Assembly (NCBI GenBank): GCA_032358255.1
Contig: JAULBX010025209.1
Location: forward strand, 1-64,000
From: Heterotrichella gracilis
Taxonomy: Eukaryota; Sar; Xanthophyceae; Tribonematales; Xanthonemataceae
DNA: 64,000 nucleotides
Direction of reading: 5' to 3'
Below are positions 25,401 to 35,648 of this stretch, piece after piece. The notes under the pieces were generated by a model. The model worked only from the letters and a program-made list of their open reading frames with translations, was not told where the DNA came from and ran no database searches. Positions within the stretch are counted from its first letter, which is position 1, and the number at the start of each line of letters is the position of its first letter. Position numbers and translations under genes: made by a program.

Positions 25401-26264
25401 GGCGGGCGGTGAGGGGCGGATGGGCATCGTGGGAGCCTCCGGACCCAGGGTGGGCATCTACAGGGATGGCTGGTGCCCCTGGCTTGACCTCAAACTTGGG
25501 GCTGGCGATGCGCAGCGGCGGGGAGGTGATGGGTCCTGGAGTGAGAAGCAGGCGTGGGTTGTCAGGGAAAGGGCAGTGCACAGTTGGGTTGGGCTAGGAT
25601 TGAGGGTTTAAACTTGGTATTAGGGTTTAGCAACAGTGGCCTAGCCGATGCTCCATCCGCAGGAGCCCTGAGAAGTAGTGAGCCCCCACGCAGGTGTAAC
25701 ATGTTTAGGGTTTGAGATGTAGGATTTAGCGCTTGGGATTGGGGTTTAGTCAGCCTCAGAAGTAAGAAGCTCCCACTCAGGAGGTAAGATAAAAAAGTCC
25801 ATCCCTGGAGCAAAGTCACCTGCCTTGGCTTTGCACTCTCGCTGTCTCTTTATTGAGACAAAAGGTATTTCATAGGAAAAAACCATAGCTTGATTCGGTT
25901 TGGCGTGCAAGACCCTTACCTGGCGTAGACTTGGCGCGGTGGATGGGGTTGGGCGGGGCGGCTGCTCTGGAGAGGGACCCCGACAGCCTTGCCTCCCACT
26001 CGGTGATGAGGTTCTCAGGGCTGTACAGGGGCCTGGCGGTGGGGGCGGGGCGAGTTGAAGGGCAGGGTGGCCTGGGTGGCGAGGCGGATGCGGTTGAGGA
26101 TGAGGCGTTGGACGCCAGGCGGGTGAGGGTTGGCACAAGCTTTGCGAGCCACGACTTGGCGGTGTCGAGGGGGCGCTTGGGGGAGGAGGGGGAGGTGGAG
26201 GTGCGGGAGAAGGCCCGACTGGTGCTGACCTGGCTGCCTGTGGTGCCCCATCCCAGCCTGCAGC
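22423..26264 (-). CDS. Unrecognised multi-exon protein
   Basis: A well-supported gene of unknown function, about 710 residues. Exons on the minus strand: about 26264-25920, 25535-24447, 24225-24089, 23708-23590, 23274-23085, 22700-22552, 22525-22423; every join from the first listed exon keeps phase and the last ends in TAA. The 5' part is low-complexity (Ser/Thr/Pro, then His/Pro) with blocks SWLAKLVPTLTRLAS, LYSPENLITEWEARL and PLRIASPKFEVKPGAPAIP. A basic segment (MEAAWRWRFQRKWQREAAE) precedes a helical region. The C-terminal 250 residues look folded (WVGQFLSDVELEAG, PYVLLRVTDAASG, IRGRKVAEEGELLAGL, EYRLPRVEVEVVGEG, VEEWLAWLL). The true start is probably upstream of 26264. I recognise no family. 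Confidence 0.65.
24006..24138 (-). repeat. Exon-border copy plus CCCTAAA run
   Basis: Bases 24006-24038 copy part of the 24089-24225 exon (GTGAGCAGCAGCCCCTCGGT, at about 24108-24138). Between the two copies lies TACCCTAAACCCTAAACCCT at 24042-24066. This is a clear example of a duplicated exon fragment with telomere-like filler between copies. Confidence 0.8.
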
Positions 26265-27604
26265 ATGGTGGCAGTCTAGGGTTCAGGATGTAGGGTTTAG
26301 GGTGTCATTTGTGGTGCCCCATCCCAGCGTGCAGCATGGCGGCATGATAGCGTGCATATTGTCAGGAGGCAAACACTGGAAATCCCATGGACGCAGCTGC
26401 ATCACTGGCTATAGCTATGGCTGACCGTAAATTGTGGCAAACAGTGGTAGGTTTGGCCATTAGAATTTTATGGGTGGTGGGTTTTAGGGTTCGTGATTGT
26501 TGTTCCATCAATGCTTTGTGGGTTAACGAGTGGAGTTAAAACTTTACTGGTTTCGAGGTGGGTGTAGAGCTACAGCGTTTACCTGCACAGTCAAGGCGAG
26601 AGCAGGATGGCGTGGGTACAGAATGCACGACGCAATGCCACAACATGGCCAGGAAGGCAATCGTAGCAACTGCACGCATTGCCCATCTGATGAGCCACAG
26701 CAAGCATGTGAAAAACTGGCATCAAGTCCGTTGTGCATCGCTGGTGCCCTTTCACCGTCATACTGCGGGTCCCATGTGTGCATGGCCCACTCACCATGCC
26801 AACCAGCCCATAATCGATCAGGAATAAAACTAGGACTGTATTCTCGCAGCACTGTACCGACACACAGGCAAATAGTAGACGAATACTACCAGATGCGTTG
26901 CGCAGTTGCCTAGCTAGGTGGCCCAATGGGTGTCCCGACAGACGACGTGGCGAAGTCAACAACGCAGTGGCATGGTGAACATGGGCAACCGAACAGGCTC
27001 TTTCCAAGGGATTGAAGGCTCACCAGTGGTCCTCCATGAGCAAGAGCACGTCAGTGTTGAACGTGCTGCTCCTCCGGAAGCTCAACACGCTGTCTGCGTC
27101 GTAGTCGGAACCACGCCCGTCCTCCATCGCAGTAGTCATCTCAGATCACCGTGACTGCAAACCTGCCCGAGCCAAGATTGCCTGTCTCAGCCTACTGCGT
27201 TGACTATTCCAGAGCTTTCCGGAACAGTGGGGAGACTGTTGCTGCGAACTTGGGCGGCGGTTGGCAGCAGGCTATGCGATGGTGCTCGCCGTGCCCGAGT
27301 GAGAATGAGGCCTGGGACCTAGGTAAAGACTGTCCACGACTCCCCCCAATAGCCTTGCAGTGCAAATACAGACGATGAACACTGCAAAGCGCTGTGCTAA
27401 GGGCGACAACAGCCAAGCTCGGTGGTTCACGTTGTTGTGACGTGGACAACCTTTCAGAAAGCAAAGTCTGTTCACAATCTCGAAACGGGGGTCATCGGCA
27501 CCGCACCCATACGCGTGATGCAAGCAGTTGAGACCCGTAGCATGTATCAGATAGCAACCAGGATAGCCGGCTTCGTGACGCTTCTAGACTGCTTTGTATG
27601 GCGT

Positions 27605-27765
27605 TTGCAAGCACGTTTTGCACTTCCAAGAAATGGCACCGAAGCTGCAATCGAACCCTTGCCGGATCCAAATGCCCACCCCCCAAGCACAAATGCTGGA
27701 CAAAATGAGCCCAAAACACTGGGGCAGAATACCTGGGACCCCATACAATGTCCAGCACACTCCCA
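27605..27765 (+). repeat. Dispersed repeat, copy 1
   Basis: A block starting TTTTGCACTTCCAAGAAATG and running through a GCTGGATCCAAAT-like word matches 28797-28887 at roughly four bases in five. Flanks differ, so this is a dispersed element rather than a simple tandem duplication. Confidence 0.7.
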
Positions 27766-27959
27766 CCCCCAATAATGCGCCCCGCATCACAGCGCATCAA
27801 AAATCACACCAGGGAGGGCGTTACATGACGCGCAAAACACGAGCAGGGCACACGCACTGCAACCAGGGGCGACTGGTCAACCACCACCTCTTGCCCACAC
27901 AAGCACCTCCGACGCACTCAAACTCATCCCTTAATCTGCAGAGATCAAGCACTGTGCCC

Positions 27960-28260
27960 CACATGTGTGCATGCAGATGCATGGCATTGCGCAGCTGCAT
28001 GCTTTACAGCACAACCCAGGCACTCTAGGCAGTGGTGGTGCTTTTGAATTGCTACAAGAAAATCAAGTGGCCAAAATATGCTCTATACCTCCATCTAGGG
28101 TCTGTACTCCTAGAGATCCACATTGTGTGGATGACATGCACGCATGGTGCAACGTGCAGCTGCATGCTATACAGCACAACCAGGCACTCTAGGCAGTGGT
28201 ACCATGGTGGTGCGTGTAGAGAAATAACAGGTGGGCCACATACCTCCACCTAGGGTCTGT
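27960..28260 (+). repeat. Tandem repeat of about 175 bp
   Basis: CAGCTGCATGCT-TACAGCACAACC-AGGCACTCTAGGCAGTGGT appears at about 27990-28035 and again at 28157-28202. CTCCA-CTAGGGTCTGTACT also appears twice (28089-28108 and 28245-28264), giving two units of about 160-175 bp. Confidence 0.75.
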
Positions 28261-28796
28261 ACTTCTGGAGGAGAATACACCACATGCACACATGCGATGG
28301 CGGAGACCAAGCAAACGGGATTACCAGCTGTGCGCTCGCACCCTATAGAGAAAACCATGCACCCTTTCTACCCACAAAGCCCACAGCAGCTCAGAACCTG
28401 GAAAAAATTGGCACCAGTGACAGCTAGCCCTCTGGCACTAATGCCAATTTTGTCAGTCCCTGAGCTGCTGTGGGCGTTGTGGGTGAAAACGAACGCATGC
28501 TGGCGCACCGCTCACACGCCCCACCACTTACTACACAGCTACAACCCTAATTGTTTGAATCGAGTGAAACCCGTGGGCTACTACACTGCGAGCAACCAGC
28601 CAAGTGGCTAGCCCCCATCGGCTAGAAAATACTAAAGAGCTCGTCCAAAAGGGCGCACCCGCGTCGGTCCCTGGGGGCGTTGGTCCCTGAGGTCTGTACG
28701 TTTGCCCATGCCACAGAAAAATCCCTCGCGCTCCTCACCCAACCCAACAGCTTGTAGTGTACATCCAAGTGGGTCTCATGCCACCACAAGACCCAC

Positions 28797-28887
28797 CAAC
28801 ACCCCATTTTGCACTTTCAAAATAATGGCACCGAAACTGCAATTGAATCCTTGCTGGATCCAAATTCCCATCCCCCAGGCTGAAAAT
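28797..28887 (+). repeat. Dispersed repeat, copy 2
   Basis: Second copy of the block at 27605-27765 (TTTTGCACTTTCAAAATAATG...). It ends just outside the formyltransferase stop codon, so its end may lie in that gene's 3' UTR. Confidence 0.7.
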
Positions 28888-28889
28888 GC

Positions 28890-31800
28890 TCACGCCACCA
28901 CCTGCCCCACGGGTACCTCCGCCCCCACCGCCTGCCACTCCACTCCCCTCCCCCGCAGTCCATTCAAAAACGCCTGCGCTGCCATGGCGCGCTTGCCAGG
29001 GGGTTGAACCTCCAGCACCTGAACAGGGGGTGGGAAAAGGGGGGTGAAATGCCAGGATGACAACGCCCGCGAGTGTACTGTTCTGTAATGCCAGGGGTGT
29101 AATGCCATGTATGCCACGGCGCGCGTGTCAGGGGGCAGGGCCTCCAGACCCTGAAAAAGGGAGGGAAAACGGGCGCAATTGCCAGGGAAAATTCCCGAGA
29201 GTGTATGTAGGACACTGTGAGTGTACCCATAAGAGCTATGCAAGCATGCAATGCCATGGCAATACGCCTCTGGCGATGGCGGCCTTGCCAGGGGATGTCC
29301 CTCGAGCACCATGCATGGACAACGGGGGGCTGAATCCATTATGCCTATGCCCTAGGGCACCACATATGACATAGGATTGCCCATAGCAACTGGACTCCCA
29401 TTTAAATTTCAGGTATGTCAGGCATGGATGCATTATCCCAGCCAAATGGGCAGGAGGGCAAATGGTACCTCCTCCCAGAAGCAGCATCCCCACCTGCAAC
29501 GGTGCTCCATCCCCACACACCACATACAGTCCTTCCTTGCGGCACAGCACCTCGTGCGGGTGGGCGGGGGTCCAATCCAGGCCTTGGGGCAGGGCTGTGC
29601 GGACCACCTACCAGCAAACAACTTCAGATATTGATAACAGAAATATCGATTAATGGGAATCATGAAAACTACCCCCCAGATGAGCGTTGCACAACTCTAA
29701 TGTAATCAATCATCTCAACTGATACCCTGACTTGATTCCCCACCAGGGCCCATTCCTATCCGCACAGCATCCAATACCCCGCTTGCGTGCTAGTTGTTAC
29801 CTTCAGATCTATCGTCTCCCCCTGCCCATCGCCCCCAGTCAGCCTGAATGTGTGGGATGTGCCTGGCCAGGGGGTGAATGCCCTCACCCGGTTGTGGAGC
29901 ACGCGTGCGGGAAGGGAGAAGTCTAGTATCGCTTCCTCCTTGGACAGCTGCAGTGATTCAAAATGGGCAGTCATTCGATATGGGCAGGCTGTGATGCACC
30001 ATTGGCTTGATAGCGTGCAAATGGCACAGTGCAATCATCTGCAGTGATTTGCATAATGAGGTGCACTGATAAGCGTATAATACATGGACTGATGGGACCC
30101 GGATGTGCACCAGGGGCAGGCAATCTGGGTAGTTCCAGGGCCCACCTTTGCGGCATGCGTTGCTAGGCTGCTGTCCTGCGGCTGAGCTCTGCGCATCGCC
30201 TCCCCCGTCCACACATCATCTATAGACCCCAGGAGTAACCTGCAGGGAGTGGTGTGGGGTTGGAGAGTCAGGTTATTGGCATGGGGTTGTGAGGGAGGAG
30301 GGTTGGGAAGCGGTGCCATGACCAGCTCGGGTGCAGTGGCAATCATCTCCCAGATAACCTTCCTCATCTACCTACTCCAATCATAGAAACCCCACCACAA
30401 ACCATACTGCGTGCCCCGCTGGAACAGATCCACATGCAGGGCTGGTGCTGAGACATCATCCCCATAAATCCACCTCAAACCTTAAGCCTAAACGCTATCA
30501 ACATCCCACCAGCGCTAAAAAACACCCTACCATGCGCCCCGCTGGATCATGAGTAGATCCGACGTGGTGGTACCATCCCCCTCCACCATTTGCTCCTGCG
30601 CCACTCAAAGCCAGCATCCATGGCCAGTACAGTAAAAGCAACACTTTAATTACCTTTCAAAACCAAACAATTTCCAGCAACCAACACCCCACCCCAAAAA
30701 GCCTACCGTGTGCCCCGTTGAAACAGGTCCATGAGCAGCTCCGGTGCTGTGATGTCATCCCCCACCACCACCCGCTCCTGCGCCACAATCGGGCCAGCAT
30801 CCATCGCCAGCACAGTGAAAGCCACGCTCACACCCGTCTCAGGCACTCCCTCCTGCAGACACAGTAAGCCATTTATATGAAGAATAAGAGACAGAAAAGG
30901 AAATCAAGAACAAATGATGTTCACGGATAAGTTGACGGTCCCACTGCAATCTACAATCACATTTACAATTCCTCATAATGAATATCTCATATTTGCATTA
31001 TATGCATGTGAGCACGTAATGTGCTGGTAGATTACATATACATTTTTCACGTTTTTAAGTCCAAAACAATGCCAATATATCTGCCCACCTGGATTGCGCG
31101 CTGCACCGGCGCCGCCCCCCGGTACCTCGGCAGCAGCGAGGGGTGGATGTTGAGGGTGCCAAAGGTGGGTATGGACAGGAATGAGGAGGGGAGGAAGTTG
31201 CCATACGCCGCAGTGACGCACAGGTCGGGTGCCAGCTGGCGCAGCCGCTCTAGGAACTGGGGCTGTGGGAATGGAAGAAAAAAGACCGGGTTCAATAAAT
31301 GAGGCATGTGAATGTATGTACGTTTTTCCTTGCATTTCCCTACTTGCTCCTTTTCTGAAGTTTTTGGGAGGCCTTTTCTGTTTTTGGGATCAAGGGGGAC
31401 AGGGAAGCATGCTTCTCCACAAACCCTACATCGCCATGCTTGCGCGCACCCAACCCCCGTCAAAAACCCTCGCCACCTACATCCTTCGCTGTGTCTGGGC
31501 ACCAGATCTGTTCCTCCCCCAGCCCCGCACCCCTTGCGGCCTGCTCCACTGGGGAGGGAACCAGCTTCTTCCCCCTGCCCTGGCGCTTGCCTGGCTGGCT
31601 CACCACCGCAGCGACATGAAACGAGGCGCCTGGTAGGTGGCTGGCGACTAGGAGGGATTGGAGAGAGGCCGCGGCAACCTGGGGGGGCGAGGGGGGATGC
31701 TCTGGCGGTGAAAATTGTAGGGTAGATTATTGTAGGTTATTTAATGCTTTCTAGGAGTAGTTCTAGGCGACACTTGTTTGTGTTTGGTGTGGGGCGCTAC

Positions 31801-32505
31801 GTGGAAGAAGGGTGGGTGGTGGGTACCCACCTTTGAGGGAGTGCTGGGTACACACTTTTGAGGGTGTGGTGGGTATACACGTTGGCGGGTGGTATCATGG
31901 ACATGCCAGCTTGCAACAATGGCACATGGCCTAGCTCAGTAAAAGGTGTGCAGTGGCCCTAAGGGGCGTTGTAGCTCGAAATGTGGTGCAAGCATTGGTA
32001 GGCTGGGCGCTGAGAGTTTCCCCAGCTGACAGGCAACGTGCACCATTTCAATTCTATGGTACTAAGACGTTTCAGTACGGCTGCGACAAAGCCTGTGTGT
32101 GGGTGTGTTCGGCGGTGTGGTACAATATTGCACATGGCCCCATCGGCATGCCTTGCCATGGCATGCCATGCTTTCTGATTTCCTGCAGGTCTTGCCAAGA
32201 ACGTGGCACGTAACTTGCGATTTAAATCTGAAGGTGTCAGGGCTCCAGGATGGCGCATGCATGCATACACTTTCCCTTACCTCTGGCGTCCCCAGAAACA
32301 CAACCTTCTTGCTCCCACTGCCATCGCCAGCAGCGGAGCAGTAACACCGGCGGTGGGAGGCCGCCTGCCAACTGCGGCTGCTCCACAGCCCACGTAAACA
32401 CGTCTTGTTTGGTGACGCTTGGCTGGCTGTGAACGGTGTGGGGCTGACGTAGAGCAATCTGGTGAGGTGGGCTGTTTCAGGGAGCAGTGCCATGCGGTGC
32501 GCCAT
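28890..32505 (-). CDS. MTFMT: Methionyl-tRNA formyltransferase, organelle-targeted
   Basis: Transfers the formyl group of 10-formyl-THF to initiator Met-tRNA for organellar translation. Eight exons on the minus strand: 32505-32281, 31678-31481, 31262-31089, 30852-30707, 30239-30146, 29947-29801, 29607-29494, 29018-28890; all joins keep phase and give 408 residues. Residues about 1-62 are an Arg/Ser/Ala-rich presequence, then the Rossmann start [11 protein letters not shown], the AGRGKK-like loop ([16 protein letters not shown]), [16 protein letters not shown], the formyl-transfer core [20 protein letters not shown] (catalytic Asn-His-Asp set; the Asp is expected in exon 4, where MDAGPIVAQ lies), and a C-terminal tRNA-binding domain starting [14 protein letters not shown] with [10 protein letters not shown]. 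Longer than bacterial Fmt because of the presequence. Mitochondrial versus plastid targeting cannot be decided. Confidence 0.93.
29093..29313 (-). repeat. Two relic copies of the last MTFMT exon 5' end
   Basis: The segment coding [15 protein letters not shown] with its CAG acceptor is copied at 29093-29157 (reads [15 protein letters not shown]) and at about 29246-29313 ([10 protein letters not shown]...-like). Both lie in the preceding intron and are progressively diverged. Confidence 0.82.
30405..30635 (-). repeat. Two relic copies of the MTFMT exon 4 3' end
   Basis: The exon 4 tail ([18 protein letters not shown] plus donor) recurs downstream in intron 4 at about 30533-30635 and 30405-30462. 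Reading frames and donor are damaged in both. Confidence 0.8.
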
Positions 32506-32509
32506 GGTG

Positions 32510-33458
32510 GGGCTTTGTCACATCGAAGACGAACGTTTTGCTCACTATCCTTTGAACGTCAATATGGTGAAATATCTCTAGCACAGCTTGCAAGGCGTGA
32601 AGTGCAATAAATGGTTTACACATACGTACCAGTGTTACATCCACTATTTGTTTCAGAAAAGCGTTTTATTTTTACAGTAATCGCAGTTTGCAGCATCTAG
32701 TACTAGGCCTGTTGGCTTCCACTGCGGTCCCAAACTGGCTTGACCCAGCCTATGCAGGGTCCAACTCAAGGACCACAGTGCGCGTTGACAAGGTGCCAAC
32801 TTTATTCGAGGCGCTGGGCCTTCAGCAGTATGAGCTTGCACGCAGAGTAACTTTGGCTGCACAGGTTTTCAAGTTACAGATGCTGCCAAGTAAATGTGCG
32901 TATCGCACATTTATTTAGCTTGAGAAACCCTTCATCCACAAGCTCCCTGGAGTCGAAATTGCCCCATATAGCTCTCCACAACCTGTCGTGTGCTTAGACC
33001 CATCAAGCTAGGGCCAGCACCAACAGCCAGTGGCAGTCTTTTACTGCTCTCTGGATAGCTTCAAAGATAGTTTGGCAGTTGTAACCAAGCAACAATGCCC
33101 ATAGCCCACTTAGCGTGTTGCCGAGTCTGGCTAGTAGGAGCATTCCATAGGCCATAGGCCATTGAAATCTGCCTTAATGGAACGCTCCTCCTTGCCACGA
33201 CCAAGCAACAGTTGTTCCTCCTTGCTTGCAAGCTAAGTGGGATAGTATGCTTTGGGCGCTATTGCTTGGTCACCCTTGCCATGATGTCCGATGAAGCTCT
33301 ATAGGTATACGTAGTAGTAAAAGGTTGCACAGCGCATGTCATGCGCTAGAGCTAGCCTGATGAGCCTGACTAGAAGGAGCGCTTTATGAAGGCCATAGAA
33401 ACCAGACCGAGGCCCAAATCCACAACCTATTGGCCCCAAATTCCAGCAAGACACCCCG
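32510..33458. other. Spacer upstream of MTFMT
   Basis: Contains the presumed MTFMT promoter at its left end and the 3' flank of the 33462-34559 gene at its right end. No coding region or notable repeat is seen beyond a short duplicated AGC-ACTC/GCATTCC word pair near 33135-33190. Confidence 0.5.
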
Positions 33459-33461
33459 GCC

Positions 33462-34559
33462 CTACCCGGAGGTAACATGCACATAAATCGCCCTGACCTC
33501 CCTCAGACTCCTACCCAGCTCTGCTTGATGCCAATCGTTGACATCGACGGGGAAGCCAGGTGCTCTTGACAGCTCCAGCTTGAGGCTTTCCAGCCTCCGA
33601 TTGCGCTTCACATCCTCCGGCGCCTCCCTCCAGACGTAGCCTGGCAGTTCCTGGGTGATGCCGTGGGCTCCCTCCTCCAGCTGCCTAACTGTCATGGTGA
33701 TCCATGTGATGGTGTGCTTGTCCTCACGCACGTCCACCTGCCAGCAACGTGTCAACACCAGCACCTCTTCACAACTCTGGTCCTGCCAGACTGGGGCCCC
33801 ACAAGCATCATACAGCGTGCACCAGAAGAAAACACCCACCCAAACAGTTTGCCATGAGGAACATGCACTGACGATGCAGGACAGTTTGCCAAGTGAAGCG
33901 CCACTGGACCAGCGCCATGCATGCACAAGGGTGCCAACGGTATTTGTGAACATACACAGCAGGCAACAAGTCACAGGACTTACCACAATCTGCCTTTCGG
34001 TGGCTGCGGTCTCTTTAAGTTCCCTGCACTCCTTCTCGTGCTGTCTGTTTCCAAAACTCTCTGCAGCGACCAGCAGACACCCCAATGCAACCCCTGCTAC
34101 ACCACTGGTTGCATCCTGTAGCACATTGAGGCGGTAAACTGTCAACCTGGCAGGGGGACTGTACACCATATGGGCAATGTGGGGCAGGTCAAAGAGGCGG
34201 AGCAGAGCGTACCTGCTCCCAAGTGGGTGAGTTGCCCAGGTTTGTGAACGCTGCCCGGGACATGAAATATACAAAGCCACCGGTGAAAGATGCTGCCAGG
34301 GTGCTGGGTGTGACAAGTGGAGGAGGAGGAGGAGTGTTGTTAACAGTGCTAGACAGTGCGTGCGAGGTCACCTGCGCAGTTGGCACGGTGAACAACAACC
34401 TACAACCATGCATGTAATGCACGTCAGCTTAGCAGGACCGGTGGCGGCGCGGAGCACACTTGCCTGTGTGCCGGTGGTAGCTGGTGCCAGCCGCTTTGCA
34501 AATTGCTGCTTGGACTTCCCCGCCTTGGGTTTTTCCTCAGGACCAGGGCTTGGACCCAT
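33462..34559 (-). CDS. Unrecognised small protein, probably membrane-associated
   Basis: Candidate four-exon gene, about 240 residues: 34559-34464 (MGPSPGPEEKPKAGKSKQQF), 34371-34213 (TLAASFTGGFVYFMSRAAF, TNLGNSPTWEQ), 34146-33984 (LTVYRLNVLQDATSGVAGVA, LGCLLVAA, then Lys/Glu-rich) and 33737-33462 (DKHTITWITMTVRQLEEGAH ... REVRAIYVHVTSG, stop TAG). A hydrophobic stretch (GVAGVALGCLLVAA) could be a membrane helix. The first intron would use a GC donor (CAG|GCAAGT). The join of the second and third exons is out of phase by my reading, so a small exon or a different boundary is missed. Family not recognised. A C-terminal exon of 92 codons open to its stop is the best evidence that it is real. 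Confidence 0.5.
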
Positions 34560-34564
34560 GTGAG

Positions 34565-35640
34565 GTTGGCACAGTGCATTCCTATACCTTGCTGAGGCAG
34601 TGCATTGCAGGCTGGTGCGGTGCACCGTTGGCAGCTGACAGCCGAACATTGTTATCCCAGAGCTCTGCACAGTGGCAAGGGCTATGGTACTCAGCAATCA
34701 GAGTAAACCTGGTGTATAAAGCTGACAACAGAGAAAGCGGAATGGTACAAGCATAAGATAGCCGTCCAGGAAACGCGGGTTCCCAACAGGCAAACAGACA
34801 AGGACGGATTCCCAACAAGCAAATAGGCAAACAGCTGTATCGATAGGCAAGAACAAGTACAGCAGCACAAGCTACCGAAGGCAAGGCAAAGGAGGCAAAA
34901 AGCAAAGGAGGTCCCAGGGCGCGCAAATAACAAGCACAGGTGTAAGACATCCAACGAAATAGAGGTATCGACAGTAAGTAGGTGGGAAATCACCCGGTGT
35001 ACCTGCGACCCAGTGTCAGTTAAGCCTTGGCTCTAGGACTGGGGTGAGGCATACCCAGACATGCTAACCTGGCTTTACAGCTGGAAAGCAAATACTTACT
35101 TACTTACTTACTTACCTGCGACCCAGGCTCCTAGGAACCTAAGTGGGATGTTAGCAACAGAGTTGAGTCAGGTACAGACGGTGACCCACGAAGCAGAGTT
35201 AAGAGACTTCTGCAGGCAAAGTCGACAAGCAGCTGCGAAGTAGTGATGGCGTGTCACAAAAGCGTTGTCATACGAGCCCTTTCGAGAAACATGTGTGAGG
35301 ATGCATGCATGCATCACTGATTTCGGTGCTGGTAGTTTTGACGCAATTGTTGCAGCGTTTGGGCAGCATGTCGATAGCAGTGTTTGCTGTCGTTTTTACT
35401 GGTCTACCAGCTTGTGGATAGGTGCGGGAAGAGAACAGCGAAACCAGTGTCGCCGGGGGTCGATGTTGGGGATAGGGGATGCGACAAAGGTGGGTTTTGA
35501 GGAAATGGAGCCAACCCATGTTGCAATGCATTGGGGTGGACACCTACTCTGAACAAGTCACCTCTGCAAAGCTCAGAACGGCACACGCATTACCTAGTGG
35601 AACTGGAAGGTAGTTTAGAACAGCTGGTTCCAGCTATACT
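34565..35640. other. Spacer between the small protein and formate-THF ligase (divergent)
   Basis: Should carry both promoters. It includes a tetranucleotide run (CTTA)n at 35093-35116 and an imperfect repeat around CAACAGGCAAACAG/CAACAAGCAAATAG (34784-34835). No coding region is supported. Confidence 0.5.
35093..35116. repeat. Microsatellite (CTTA)n
   Basis: About six perfect TTAC/CTTA units in the spacer upstream of the formate-THF ligase gene. Confidence 0.9.
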
Positions 35641-35648
35641 TTGGTCGC

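Larger units (their letters stand above)
26265..28885. other. Spacer with dispersed and tandem repeats
   Basis: The left end repeats GCTGGGATGGGGCACCACA twice (about 26240-26265 and 26308-26335). No open frame is convincing across 26350-27580. The right part contains the repeat pairs listed separately. It may hold the 5' exon of the 22423-26264 gene and the 3' UTR of the formyltransferase gene. Confidence 0.5.

Noticed and set aside
24815-25597. 260-codon plus-strand frame
   Set aside because: It is the shadow of the 24447-25535 exon on the minus strand, which joins in phase on both sides and has helix/low-complexity structure.
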